Below, piece by piece: positions 31,561 to 43,400 of a DNA stretch of 64,000 bases (position 1 is its first letter; every line of letters starts with the position of its first letter). The position numbers were made by a program, and so were the translations under genes. The stretch spans positions 1 through 64,000 of the forward strand of contig BDSL01000173.1 in the NCBI GenBank assembly GCA_003116995.1, given 5' to 3'. The notes under the pieces were generated by a model, which was not told the DNA's origin, did not search any database, and was given only the letters and a program-made list of their open reading frames with translations. The DNA is from Yamagishiella unicocca. Taxonomy: Eukaryota; Chlorophyta; Chlorophyceae; Chlamydomonadales; Volvocaceae.

Positions 31561-34500
31561 ATGAACGCGCCCCTTCTCATCCTCTATGGCTCACAAACCG
31601 GCAACGCTCAGGTGCGGACCCATTCGCGTGCGCTGACCACGCGCCAAGCTCGAACTCCCTTTCGCGACCGTGGAGGGCAATAGCTTGATACTCAGTCATC
31701 AAAGTAAAAAAACATCGCGGTGCATAGCCTAAGGGCCTGGCCGTTTCACCGTCGTTGCCCGCGGACGCTTCCACGCGGACCGCCGCGCTCGTTGACGCCC
31801 CCTTGATCATTTCATCTCAGGAGCCCATCCTCCCGGTCTTTTGCGCTGTTTGCTTATGCCGGCTTTGTTCCCGGGCGTTGGTTTCCAACTCTCCCCCTGC
31901 CGTCTGCCGTCGTGTGCCTGGTATAACTCCCCTGCCTTCCGGCACACGCTTTCCTTTGTACCAGGATGTCGCGGAGCGCATCGGGCGGGAGGCGCGGCTA
32001 CGGCTGTTCTCCCCGCGCGTGCTGTCCATGGACAGCTATGACGTCACCGGGCTGCCCGCGGAGCGCCTGGTCGTGTGCGTGGCGTCCACGGCGGGGCAGG
32101 TGGGTATGACAGGATAGCCCGTGGGCCACCGGCGGCGCCGGTGGAGGGCTGGTGGGGCGGGTAATCGGAAGTTGGCGCGAAAACCCGCGTAAACGACATA
32201 GGAGGAGGGAGGAGGCGAAAATTGGTTGCTGGGGCAGGTGCGTGTGGGGGGGGGCGGGGGGCTGCTGGCTGGGCGTCGGGGTTCTGGCTGTGGGACCTGG
32301 GGGCCTGGGGCGCCCAGCGGGACCAGCGGAGAGCGGTGGAGGTCACGACGTGGGCAAGGGGGGTGGCGCGGGCGCCAGTGTATGTGTATTTGGATGGGTG
32401 CAGCGGTTGCAGTGGTGCCACCCGCAAAGGCGGCAGGGAGGGCGCGCTGAGCTCAGTGGCAGCCTTCCTTCACGCGGCCTGTGCGCTGAGGCGCGACCTT
32501 GCTGCTTGGCCGACGTACAGCGCCCACCCGGCACCCGCGCCTCGTCATCCGCGTGGTGGGCAGACTCCATCCCCACCACCTGCGCCAAGCACCGCTCGCC
32601 CCGGTCCGCAACCTCTCCCCGCCGATCCCCCAGGGCGAGGCCCCCGACAACATGCGCCGCTTCTGGCGCTTCCTGCTGCGCAAGTCGCTGCCGCCGGACT
32701 CGCTGGCTGCGGGCAGCTACGCGGTCTTCGGGCTGGGGGACTCAGGCTATCCCAACTACAACGTGAGCCGCAGTCCAGGGGCGGGGCGAGATCGCGAGAA
32801 GACCCGCTTGCACGATACAGGAAACGGAGGGCAGAAACTAGCCGGTGACTAATTATCGGGCACGCGTTTGAGTGTACATGCCAGGGGAGTTGACTGCTGG
32901 GAAGAACAAGTAGTTTCAGTTCGTGGGCTGGGCATGGCGGGGGCGTGGGGGTTCCACACATGAAGTGGTGGCGAGCCGCAAGGCGCTGCAGGTGTGAACT
33001 GCGGCGAGGGGTTGGAGCGGCAGGCTGTGCTGCGGGAGCTACTTCCAAGCATCCGAGGTTCCTGTCGTACGGAGATTGGTGCACGGAGGCGGAGAATTAA
33101 GGAGGGGATTTGCACGCTAGGGGACAGTTGCAAGGAAAGCTGTTGCGTGTGGGGAGGTGGGGAGGCGTCCATGATCTCCTGGGTTTCACTTCTGGTCTTC
33201 TTCTTTCATCGCGGCTCACCCGGCGGCTGCTCACTCCCCGCCCCCACCCCTCACCCGACAACCCCCACCCCCACCCCTCACCCCTCACCCCGTGTTCAGG
33301 TGGTCGCTAAGAAGTTGGACAGGCGGCTGCAGGGTCTGGGCGACAGGGTGCTGATGGAGCGGGGACTGGGAGACGACCAGGCGAGAAGCAAGGGGGGACG
33401 TGTTTTTGCCGTCACGCGGGCGATACATGTGTCGTTCCATATCTTCACGGATGCAACCCAAGCACATACGGTTTGGGGTTTATGGGTAAGGGGAGGGAAA
33501 TGAAAGGCCGCCATGGCGGCCGGGGGGAGCTGCCTGGATGGTTGTAGTGACGGCGGGATGGGTTGCTGGGCCAGCTGTGAGATGCGCTGAGCGCCGGTGT
33601 AAGGTCGTCCGATGTTGATATGCCGTCCATGCGTCCTCTCGGCGCACCTGTACCCCGCCCGCAGCACCCTAACGGCTACGAGGCGGCGCTGGACCCCTGG
33701 CTGGCCCGCCTGTGGCCCGCACTGAGGGCGGCAGCACCGCTGCCTCAGGGGGTGACGGAGGTGCGGTGCCTCCGGGTGACGGCGGGACAGGGATTGGGGT
33801 TTGGGCCGGTCGGTCCAGGGGGGGGGCCCCCGGGGGCATCCGGGGCCGTGTGAGGCTGTGGCTATCCCGTCTGGCTTGTCCAGCCGAGTTCCTCTTTATT
33901 TCTCTCCGCCAAATGCCCCCTCCCCCCCCCACACACCCCCCCCACACACACCCCTGCAGCCCCCTCTGTCCGAGGACGACCTGCTGGCCCTGGGTCCGCC
34001 CAAGTACCGCACAACGACGCTGCAGCCGGAGGAGGCGGCGGAGGCAGCGGAGGCGCTGGCCCTGCGGCTGCAGCGGGAGCAGCCCCAGCTGGGCCGGGGC
34101 CTTGCGCAGCAGGTGCGGGTGCACCAGGAGGGAGGCCAGCCGGGAGGCGGGGCCACTTGCGCCGGCGGCGGCGGTATGGAGGCTCACCGCAGGGTGGCGG
34201 AGGCGGCCGCGGCGGCGGCGGACTTCCGGCGGGTGGCGCTGTTCGCCGCGGGAGCAGACCCGGGGGGCCAAGAGACCGCCACCGCTGATGTCGCCGCCAC
34301 CGGCGGTGGAGGAGGACAGCAGCAGAGTGGTGAGAGCGGCGGCGCCGGAAGCGCGTCGTCGTACTCGTACGGCCCGTGGCGGCCGTACCTGGCCCGTGTG
34401 GCTGTCAACAAGCGCATCACGGCGCCGGGGCACTTTCAGGACACGCGGCACATTGAGCTGGATTTGGGTGGATCTGGTCTGTCGTACGAGCCGGGGGACC

Positions 34501-37466
34501 TTGTGGCGGTGCTGCCCATGTGAGTGGCGGAGCTCGGGTGGCGAGGAAACCCTAAGCACCGACACGGGAGGGGAAGAGAAATAGCTGGGAGCTGTTGCGT
34601 GCCTAGCGGGTGTGTAGGCGACCACAGCGTTTCTGGGTGGGCGGGGCGGGGTGGTAGGTGCGGGAGTCGTTTGCATTGTGCCTTTGGGCCCGGCCGTTGG
34701 TTGTCGTAGCCCTGAAGTTGTTCGCTACAGTCGCCCGGACCCAGGTCGTCGCGCGAATCGTTCGCAGCCGCCACCGGAGGGGCCGCAGCTGGCTCGTGAT
34801 GTGCGACCCCCCCCCCCTCACGCCCCTCAGGACCTCCGAGGCGCTGGTGGACGCCCTCCTGCTCCGCGTGGGGCTGGACGGAGAGGCGTGGGTGCGGGTG
34901 GAGGCGGCGGACCGGGGGCGGCAGGAGGATGCGACGACGACCCACGGGTCGGCGGGCCCATGCGTTGTGGCGCGCGTGCGTTCGTTGGTCCAGGTGGGGC
35001 ACCGGGAGGGTCTCGATGCAGCGCCCGCACGTCTTGGTGTGGGGCGACCAGGACTACCGCCAGCTCCCGCAGCCCTTCCGTGGTTGCCGCTGTCCGCCTT
35101 CCTGCCTTCCCCGTCATCCCGAGCGCCCGGGTGGCGCACCCGGCGTCTTCCCTCCCCGCCTCCCCCCTCGCGCCTCGCGCCTCCCGCCTCTCCCCGCCAG
35201 CCCCAATCCCATCGAATCTTGGACGTGCTCTCTCCCCCACGTCCCTCCCAGGGCTGCCTAGACATCGCGGGGGCTTCTCCTCGGAGATACTTCTTCCAGG
35301 TACGGCAGCGGGGCAGCAAGTCATTCAAAGTGCCGTTGCCGTTCCTGGGGTGTGCCACCGGCATCCCCGTCCCCTCCTCTCCAAACAAACCCCGTCACTC
35401 CCTCCCGTCACTCCCTCCCGACACCCCTCCGGGCCGCGGCCACAGGTTTAAATACCATGTCCTCCATGTACGAGACGCACCCTCAATGGCGTGTTGGAAA
35501 TTAGTCGCCGTCTAGTTTCTGTCCTCCGTCTCGTCTCCAATGTCGTGTAACCGGGTTTCTTGTCACCCCCCAGGTGCTGCGTCACTTCGCCGCCACGGAG
35601 CTGGAGCGGGAGCGGCTGTCGTACTTCGCAACGGCGGAGGGCCGGGACGACCTGTATAGGTGCGCTGAGGAGCGGCTGGTTGCGCCTTCAGGGGGAATCA
35701 GGGGTATTGGGGGGAGGGAGGGGGGCCCGGAGGGGGAGAGCATACACGCACAAGGAGAGTCGCCGGCACTCTTTCGGTCCCAGGTTTTGGCGGAAACGAT
35801 GGAGGAGGGAGGAGTAGGTGGGTGCGGCTTAACACTTCCACCCAACCGCCAGTCCTTTTCTCCCCTCGTGCCCCCCTCAACCCCCTGGACCGACTGCCCT
35901 CCCTCCTGGATTGACTGCCCTCCGCCCTGGACCACTGCCTCCGAGTGCACGCGCTCAGGTACAACCAGCGCGAGGGCCGCACGGTGCTGGAAGTGCTTCA
36001 GGACTTCCGCTCCGCCGCGCCCCCCCTGGAGCGGCTGCTCGAGGCGGGCCCCCCCTTGCGCCCCCGCCTCTTCTCCGCGGCCAGCAGCCAACGCCTGCGG
36101 GGCCCGGCTGCAGCGCATCTGCTGGTGGCGCTGGTGTCGTACACCACTCCGCACCGGCGGCCCAAGACGGGGCTGTGCAGTGCCTACCTGGCGCGGCTGG
36201 ACCCGGAGGCGGCGGCGGCGGCGGGGCAGGAGGTGGGTGGGGGCGCAGGGGGCGGCGGTATACGGCGGCTGGTGGGGCCACCCATGGAGCGGGCGGCGGC
36301 GGCGGGGCAGCAGCAGCCAGCGTGGTTGACGGTCTGACCGCAAGTGGGTCCCCCTCGCCCCCCTCGGCCCCCTCGCCCCCCTCGCCCGCACAATAAATCC
36401 CCTTTACCCTCCTCCCCCCGCGCCCACTCCCACTCGCGCCCGCACCCACACCCGCAACCCCACCCCGGCAGGTGCGGGCTGCCGTGTGGACGGAGCGAGG
36501 GACGATGCGGCCGCCCAAGTCGCCAGACACACCGCTCATCCTCATAGGGCCCGGGACAGGTACGGCAACGTCTCGATCTCCATAGGGCCCTTCCGCTCAT
36601 GTAGCTCCTAGCGGGCGTGTGCGGTCGGTGCGCAACAACAGCCTCGCAGCGGCACCTTGGCACCTCGCCCTGCCCGCAGCGGCTGTCGTCGTGCGCCCCT
36701 GTCCCCAGTGCGCGTAGCCATTCTGGGCTCTGCCTTATCCCCCCCCCGCTCCTCCTCGCCCCCGCCCGCTCCAGGGGTGGCGCCCTTCCGGTCCTTCCTG
36801 GAGGACCGCTATGCGCTGCTGCGAGAAGGGGCACAACAGCGGCCCCACCCCCACCAATCTCTCCACCAGGAGCCGCAGCAGCAGGGGGAACAGCAGAGCG
36901 AACAGCAGCAGGAGGGGGCACCGCCGCCCTTACCGTCGCCGGCGCCCTGCCACCTGCTGTTCGGCTGCCGCAGCCGCACCGCGGACTTCTATTATTCGGA
37001 GCAGTGGGAGGAGTACCGCCGGGCCGGGGTGCTGCACCCGACCCGCCACGGCCTCATCACAGCCTTCTCGAGGGAGCAGCAGCAGCAGGAAGGGGGCGGG
37101 CCAGGCAGCGGCGCCAGCGCCGTCGAGGACGGGTCGCCGCCGGCCCCGAACCCTGCTTCTGGCGCTGCCCCAGCCGCAGCCCCAGCCGAAGTATCAGACC
37201 CAGCCGCCAGCAGCGGCGGCGGCGGCGGCGGGCGGTTGTATGTGACGCATCGCATCCGGGAGCACGGCGCGCTGCTGTGGGGGCTGCTGAGTGGTGGCGG
37301 CGCGGCGGTGTACGTGTCGGGGTCAGCCAAGAAGATGCCCCAGGGGGTGGCGGCGGCGTTCGCGGACGTAGTGGCGGCGCACGGGGGGATGGCACCCGCT
37401 GCTGCTGCGGCGTATGTACGGCAGTTGGAGCTCAAGGGTCGGTACCACGTAGAGGCTTGGTCCTAG
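31561..37466 (+). CDS. TAH18: NADPH-dependent diflavin reductase TAH18/NDOR1, 12 exons
   Basis: Moves electrons from NADPH through FAD and FMN to Dre2/anamorsin in cytosolic Fe-S protein assembly. Exons: 31561-31611, 31965-32099, 32634-32762, 33300-33380, 33665-33760, 33960-34519, 34831-34993, 35252-35299, 35574-35659, 35959-36232, 36472-36559, 36775-37466. They total 2403 nt (800 aa; human about 597), with all phases kept. Flavodoxin part: YGSQTGNAQ (9-17), CVASTAGQGEAPDNM, FGLGDSGYPNYN, ERGLGDDQ. FAD part: ITAPGHFQDTRHIELDL, YEPGDLVAVLP, LDIAGASPRRYFFQ, RPRLFSAASS, KTGLCSAYLARL. NADPH part: LIGPGTGVAPFRSFLEDR, LFGCRSRTADFYY, VYVSGSAKKMPQGV; C-terminal EAWS has the family's near-terminal Trp. 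The extra length is Gly/Ala/Gln-rich linker in exon 6 and two inserts in exon 12. Intron 4 appears to start with GC (CAG|GCGAGA). Confidence 0.97.
32178..32215 (+). repeat. Dispersed intron element, fragment in TAH18 intron 2
   Basis: GCGAAAACCCGCGTAAACGA followed by CATAGGAGGAGGGAGG lies about 75 bp after the exon 2 donor. It is a diverged match to the first 35 bp of the family end motif, followed by unrelated G-rich intron sequence. Confidence 0.5.
32793..32890 (+). repeat. Dispersed intron element in TAH18 intron 3
   Basis: Begins about 30 bp after the exon 3 donor with GAGAAGACCCGCTTGCACGA and continues TACAGGAAACGGAGGGCAGA, AACTAGCCGGTGACTAAT, CGGGCACGCGTTTGAGTG. The same series, in reverse, ends near the acceptor of TAH18 intron 8, and a plus-oriented copy lies downstream of the gene at 37,929. 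Confidence 0.75.
34540..34615 (+). repeat. Dispersed intron element, diverged copy in TAH18 intron 6
   Basis: GAGGAAACCCTAAGCACCGA, then CACGGGAGGGGAAGAGAAAT and AGCTGGGAGCTGTTGCGTGC, starting about 20 bp after the exon 6 donor. It follows the block order of the copy at 37,929 (ACCCGGTTACA, ATAGGAAGCGGAGGG, GAAACTAGCTGG, GCTGCGTGCG). Confidence 0.5.
35440..35565 (-). repeat. Dispersed intron element abutting the acceptor of TAH18 intron 8
   Basis: Ends in GTCGTGTAACCGGGTTTCTT, only about 10 bp before the CCCCCCAG acceptor of exon 9. Read on the minus strand it gives AACCCGGTTACACGACAT, then GGAGGACAGAAACTAGACGG and CGACTAATTTCCAACACG, closely matching the intron 3 copy at 32,793-32,880 in the opposite orientation. 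Confidence 0.75.
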
Positions 37467-39640
37467 GAGCAACCGGAGGGGCGGGCTATAGGGGTGACTG
37501 CTGGGCTTGGATGGCTGCGGGTTTCCGACAGCGGTTGGGAGGGCGCTATGTTCGGGGGCGGGGTTCAGGCGGTGGGTGGTCAGCTGGCAGCGGTACGGGT
37601 ACATACGGGGTGCGGCGGCGGGGTGGTGGGTAGCATGGGGGTTGCGGTGCAGGCTGGGTTCGCGACCCGGAGGGAGCAACGGCGGGCACTATGTCAGGCG
37701 GCAGTGACCCGCTGCTTGGCGCTGCATGCGTAGTCCCTCGACGGTTAATCCCCTGGATGCTAGCAGGCGCTCCGGTATGCTCGTCAGGCAGCAGGGTGTG
37801 TCTCGTACCATCTCGCTCCCCTCGGCCCCTTGTAGGGGCTAGCTGGCCACCGTACCACCACTCCTAGGGGGGAAACGGTCACCCCCTGAACTAGTTGTGC
37901 AGGGGCCGATGGGGGGCGTACTTCGGGGGCAGTGGAGAGAAGACCCGGTTACATGGCATAGGAAGCGGAGGGATGAAACTAGCTGGCAAATAATCTCCGA
38001 ACACGTGGCTGCGTGCGCATGCTGACGAACTTTCTAAAGCAGTGTTCCAAAGGGGTAGTGGGACATATCAGTCGATGTCTGCCGTTTGGGCCACCTTGGA
38101 CCGGGTACTAGGCCCTACGGAACGTCATGTTCGTGGAGCCGCGGCCGCTGGACGTGTGGGCCTCACCACCAGTACTCCACCTTGAACCCCAAGAGGCCCC
38201 TGGCGGCACCGCGTATCTGCTGCGGGACTGCGGGTCCACACCATAGCGGCGGTAAGCTTGCGGACGCGCATTGGCAGCAGTCGTTTATGAACACGGGTAC
38301 CATTTGACGCATGTCACCAGACGACATAAGCCCGCTAACGAGCACGACGGAGGACATAGCTGGCTGGGCGACAGTTCCACCCAGGTACGCTTAGGTGCAG
38401 TTCGCCAAAAAGGCATGCCGGTCCGACACCATGCCGCATCTATAACACCCTGCACGGCGGTGTAGCACAGGGCTAAGAACGCCTTGCCGAAGGATGCGGT
38501 ATACGGAATGGAGCGCGACCGTCGCGGAGTTCTAGGAATCCTCGTGCCCCGCTCGCTCAGAGAGTCACGGAAGACCGATTACATTCTACTGTCAGCATTT
38601 AAACGCATTGTATGTGTGCCTGTGGTCCAGGGCTGCAACCCTCCTGTACGGCGACAAACATAGATGCCAATAAAATGGTTGAAAGATCCCAACTTCGTCA
38701 GCTATTGCAGCAGCTCCTGAAGGTTCACCTTGTTTTAGCAAAGCAGAGACGGGCTTTGGTCTCCAGAGTATACCAAACCTCCACTGGAAATGAAGGCATT
38801 TCGGCTTTGGCAGTGCTATACCGTGCTCTATTGATCTTTCTATTGACGGTGACAGTCATCGCAGCTTAAAAGTAGCTGCAGTTTCACCGACATCGGCCCT
38901 GCGCGCACATACAGGGTCCAGGGTGTAGCTGAGGTCTGGAAATAACTCCAAGCTGTTTCTGTACCCTTTTATATACGGAATTCGCCTCGAGTTCTGTCTC
39001 TGCTCCTTCGCTACCGATACCGTTTGCAGGTAAGCGGCGAAATTCAAGCAGGCTGGCATGCGGTCTGGCAACATCTTACCATTCCCACGTGCGTTGTTAT
39101 AGGTGCAGCTCACACGCTAGTTATGCCCTGATTGGATCTACATGGGGCAGTTACGCCCTGTTGCGGAGTGATCCGTGCATGCCAGGGCGCTCTTGTGCAT
39201 CCACGCCGCAGTCTGCTGGACCAAAGCCCCGCACTTTCCTACGCCACATGGTAAGCTAATTATTTTGGTAAGAGAATGGGAAGGTATGGAAATGGAGCAG
39301 CGTGGTGCACCCTCGGGATGCGATATACAGCAGACAAGTTGCAATTGCTGGGCGGCCGCTGTTAGAAAGTGCTCGAATGCAAACCAGCTCCAACATACGA
39401 ATTTCCTTCTTGCCCACCGCTATATTGCTGTTCCATAGTCCTAACTGCCGACCCATTTCGGCAGCGCGTGCGTAAAGGTTTAACAGGGCCCCATCGGCGT
39501 CATTAGCGAGCATGTGTACCTACTTATACTGACCGGCACATGTCAATTGCCTATGCTGCTGCCCGTGATGCAGGCCGGGCCGTTGCGTCACCTTGTGGCT
39601 GGCGTCACCTTCCGGGCCGTGGCATCGGCTTACTTCATTC
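37467..39640. other. Intergenic region downstream of TAH18
   Basis: 37,929-38,030 is a plus-oriented copy of the dispersed element (GAAGACCCGGTTACATGGCA, TAGGAAGCGGAGGG, GAAACTAGCTGGCAAATAAT). Apart from the small frame at 38,675 I recognise no gene. A minus-strand 85-codon frame ending at 39,256 has ordinary amino-acid content but no family resemblance. Confidence 0.5.
38675..38869 (+). CDS. Possible 64-aa tail-anchored small protein
   Basis: Not recognised. The frame starts at an ATG (MVERSQLRQLLQQLLKVHLV), has a Gln/Leu-rich amphipathic helix-like first half, and ends in a hydrophobic run (LYRALLIFLLTVTVIAA) at the stop, the layout of a tail-anchored membrane peptide. It stands alone in an intergenic region with no detectable exon partners. 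It may be a chance frame; AT-richer codon use sets it apart from the neighbouring genes. Confidence 0.2.
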   Translation: MVERSQLRQLLQQLLKVHLVLAKQRRALVSRVYQTSTGNEGISALAVLYRALLIFLLTVTVIAA

Positions 39641-40463
39641 GTATTGATTGGCAGTGGAGGCTACTGCTCTTTTCAACCGATGTCCAAGATTGTGGAAGGC
39701 GGTACCGCAGTCCGGGCGGGCTGGGACGGGCGGAAATGGGTTGCATTATTGTACCGCGGGAGGCATGCATGGGGTTCGGGTGCAGAGGTGGCTTGCGTCA
39801 GGAAACAAGCCACCTGCGGTTCGTTGGGATCGACCGGCAGGGGCTAGCTGCTGGTCGTGGTAGTTTGATAGGTCATGTATGTACGATGCACGGGCGTCCT
39901 GAAGGTGGATGGAGCTCGCCGTTCTACGTATCTGTCCTGAGACATACAAGGCCTTCAGGTATGTCCTGCTGACCACGTACGGCGGTGGGTGCGGCGGGGG
40001 CGTCCGATGCATGGGTGTCAGGATTGCCCTTCTGCCGTACGTGTCCAGTGCGTGATTATAGGCAGCAGAGGCCGCCTGTGTATGTATGTCCAATCACTAG
40101 CTTATTACCCGTCCGAGCATGGGGATTCGTTTCCCAGCTGCTTCGTTGCCAGCCCTACCTGTCGGCTCGCTTGCGTTTCCGTTCTACATGCTTAATTCGG
40201 AAACCCAGTCGATCAATTTGGAAACCCAGTGGATCGCCTAGCTTATGTGCTCTGCGTGCTCTGCTCCATGTATGCCAACGCAGACGTTCATGCCAAGGTC
40301 CGCCCTGCCTTCGTTCATCAATCGGTGACGGCACGGACATCGCGGCTACTGATGTATGGAGCTGCTGCGTCCTGGGGGTCGCTTGCGTCAGGACACAAGC
40401 CTGCGGTCGGGATCGACCGTCGGTCACGCAGCAGGGGCTAGCTGGTCGCTCGTGTTAGTTTGA
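39640..40463 (+). repeat. Decayed copies at the left edge of the 520-bp array
   Basis: 39,830-40,440 follows the array unit block by block (GATCGACCGGCAGGGGCTAG, CACGGGCGTCCTGAAGGTGG, AAGGCCTTCAGGT, TGGATCGCCTAGCTTATGTG) but with many substitutions and small insertions, including a doubled GAAACCCAGT(C/G)GAT segment and an extra GGGGGTCGCTTGCGTCAGGA. An older fragment appears from about 39,640. This is typical of an array edge that escaped homogenisation. Confidence 0.85.
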
Positions 40464-43400
40464 TTGGTCATGTACGTATGCACGGGCGCCCTGAAGGTGG
40501 AGCTCGCCGTTCTACGTATCGGTCCTGAGACACACAAGGCCTTCAGGTGTGTCCTGACCATGGTGGGTGCGGCGGGGGAGGCGTCCGATGGGTGTCAGGA
40601 TTGCCCTAACTTCTGCCGTACGCATCCAGTGCGTGGTTGGCAGCGCGCGACCGCCTGTGTATGTCCAATTATCCGTCCACGCAGGGGTTTCGTTTCGCAG
40701 CTGCTTCATTCGTTGCCGGCCCTACCTGTCGGCTACCTTGCGTTTCCGTCCAACATGCTTAATTCGGAAACCCAGTCGATAACCTTACTTGCTTATGTGC
40801 TCTGCTGCTCCATGTACGCCAATGCAGACGTTCATGCCAAGGTCCGCCCTGCCTTCGTTCATCAATCGGTGACGGTACGGACATCGCGGCTACTGATGTA
40901 TGGAGCTGCTGCGTCCTGCCCGTCGGGATCGACCGTCGGTCACGCAGCAGGGGCTAGCTGGTCGCTCGTGTTAGTTTGATTGGTCATGTACGTATGCACG
41001 GGCGCCCTGAAGGTGGAGCTCGCCGTTCTACGTATCGGTCCTGAGACACACAAGGCCTTCAGGTGTGTCCTGACCATGGTGGGTGCGGCGGGGGCGGCGT
41101 CCGATGGGTGTCAGGATTGCCCTAACTTCTGCCGTACGCATCCAGTGCGTGGTTGGCAGCGCGCGACCGCCTGTGTATGTCCAATTATCCCGTCCACGCA
41201 TGGGGTTTCGTTTCGCAGCTGCTTCATTCGTTGCCGGCCCTACCTGTCGGCTACCTTGCGTTTCCGTCCAACATGCTTAATTCGGAAACCCAGTCGATAA
41301 CCTTACTTGCTTATGTGCTCTGCTGCTCCATGTACGCCAATGCAGACGTTCATGCCAAGGTCCGCCCTGCCTTCGTTCATCAATCGGTGACGGTACGGAC
41401 ATCGCGGCTACTGATGTATGGAGCTGCTGCGTCCTGCCCGTCGGGATCGACCGTCGGTCACGCAGCAGCAGGGGCTAGCTGGTCGCTCGTGTTAGTTTGA
41501 TTGGTCATGTACGTATGCACGGGCGCCCTGAAGGTGGAGCTCGCCGTTCTACGTATCGGTCCTGAGACACACAAGGCCTTCAGGTGTGTCCTGACCATGG
41601 TGGGTGCGGCGGGGGCGGCGTCCGATGGGTGTCAGGATTGCCCTAACTTCTGCCGTACGCATCCAGTGCGTGGTTGGCAGCGCGCGACCGCCTGTGTATG
41701 TCCAATTATCCCGTCCACGCATGGGGTTTCGTTTCGCAGCTGCTTCATTCGTTGCCGGCCCTACCTGTCGGCTACCTTGCGTTTCCGTCCAACATGCTTA
41801 ATTCGGAAACCCAGTCGATAACCTTACTTGCTTATGTGCTCTGCTGCTCCATGTACGCCAATGCAGACGTTCATGCCAAGGTCCGCCCTGCCTTCGTTCA
41901 TCAATCGGTGACGGTACGGACATCGCGGCTACTGATGTATGGAGCTGCTGCGTCCTGCCCGTCGGGATCGACCGTCGGTCACGCAGCAGCAGGGGCTAGC
42001 TGGTCGCTCGTGTTAGTTTGATTGGTCATGTACGTATGCACGGGCGCCCTGAAGGTGGAGCTCGCCGTTCTACGTATCGGTCCTGAGACACACAAGGCCT
42101 TCAGGTGTGTCCTGACCATGGTGGGTGCGGCGGGGGCGGCGTCCGATGGGTGTCAGGATTGCCCTAACTTCTGCCGTACGCGTCCAGTGCGTGGTTGGCA
42201 GCGCGCGACCGCCTGCGTATGTCCAATTATCCGTCCACGCATGGGGTTTCGTTTCGCAGCTGCTTCATTCGTTGCCAGCCCTACCTATCGGCTACCTTGC
42301 GTTTCCGTCCAACATGCTTAATTCGGAAACCCAGTCGATAACCTTACTTGCTTATGTGCTCTGCTGCTCCATGTACGCCAATGCAGACGTTCATGCCAAG
42401 GTCCGCCCTGCCTTCGTTCATCAATCGGTGACGGTACGGACATCGCGGCTACTGATGTATGGAGCTGCTGCGTCCTGCCCGTCGGGATCGACCGTCGGTC
42501 ACGCAGCAGCAGGGGCTAGCTGGTCGCTCGTGTTAGTTTGATTGGTCATGTACGTATGCACGGGCGCCCTGAAGGTGGAGCTCGCCGTTCTACGTATCGG
42601 TCCTGAGACACACAAGGCCTTCAGGTGTGTCCTGACCATGGTGGGTGCGGCGGGGGCGGCGTCCGATGGGTGTCAGGATTGCCCTAACTTCTGCCGTACG
42701 CGTCCAGTGCGTGGTTGGCAGCGCGCGACCGCCTGCGTATGTCCAATTATCCGTCCACGCATGGGGTTTCGTTTCGCAGCTGCTTCATTCGTTGCCAGCC
42801 CTACCTGTCGGCTACCTTGCGTTTCCGTCCAACATGCTTAATTCGGAAACCCAGTCGATAACCTTACTTGCTTATGTGCTCTGCTGCTCCATGTACGCCA
42901 ATGCAGACGTTCATGCCAAGGTCCGCCCTGCCTTCGTTCATCAATCGGTGACGGTACGGACATCGCGGCTACTGATGTATGGAGCTGCTGCGTCCTGCCC
43001 GTCGGGATCGACCGTCGGTCACGCAGCAGCAGGGGCTAGCTGGTCGCTCGTGTTAGTTTGATTGGTCATGTACGTATGCACCGGCGCCCTGAAGGTGGAG
43101 CTCGCCGTTCTACGTATCGGTCCTGAGACACACAAGGCCTTCAGGTGTGTCCTGACCATGGTGGGTGCGGCGGGGGCGGCGTCCGATGGGTGTCAGGATT
43201 GCCCTAACTTCTGCCGTACGCGTCCAGTGCGTGGTTGGCAGCGCGCGACCGCCTGCGTATGTCCAATTATCCGTCCACGCATGGGGTTTCGTTTCGCAGC
43301 TGCTTCATTCGTTGCCAGCCCTACCTGTCGGCTACCTTGCGTTTCCGTCCAACATGCTTAATTCGGAAACCCAGTCGATAACCTTACTTGCTTATGTGCT

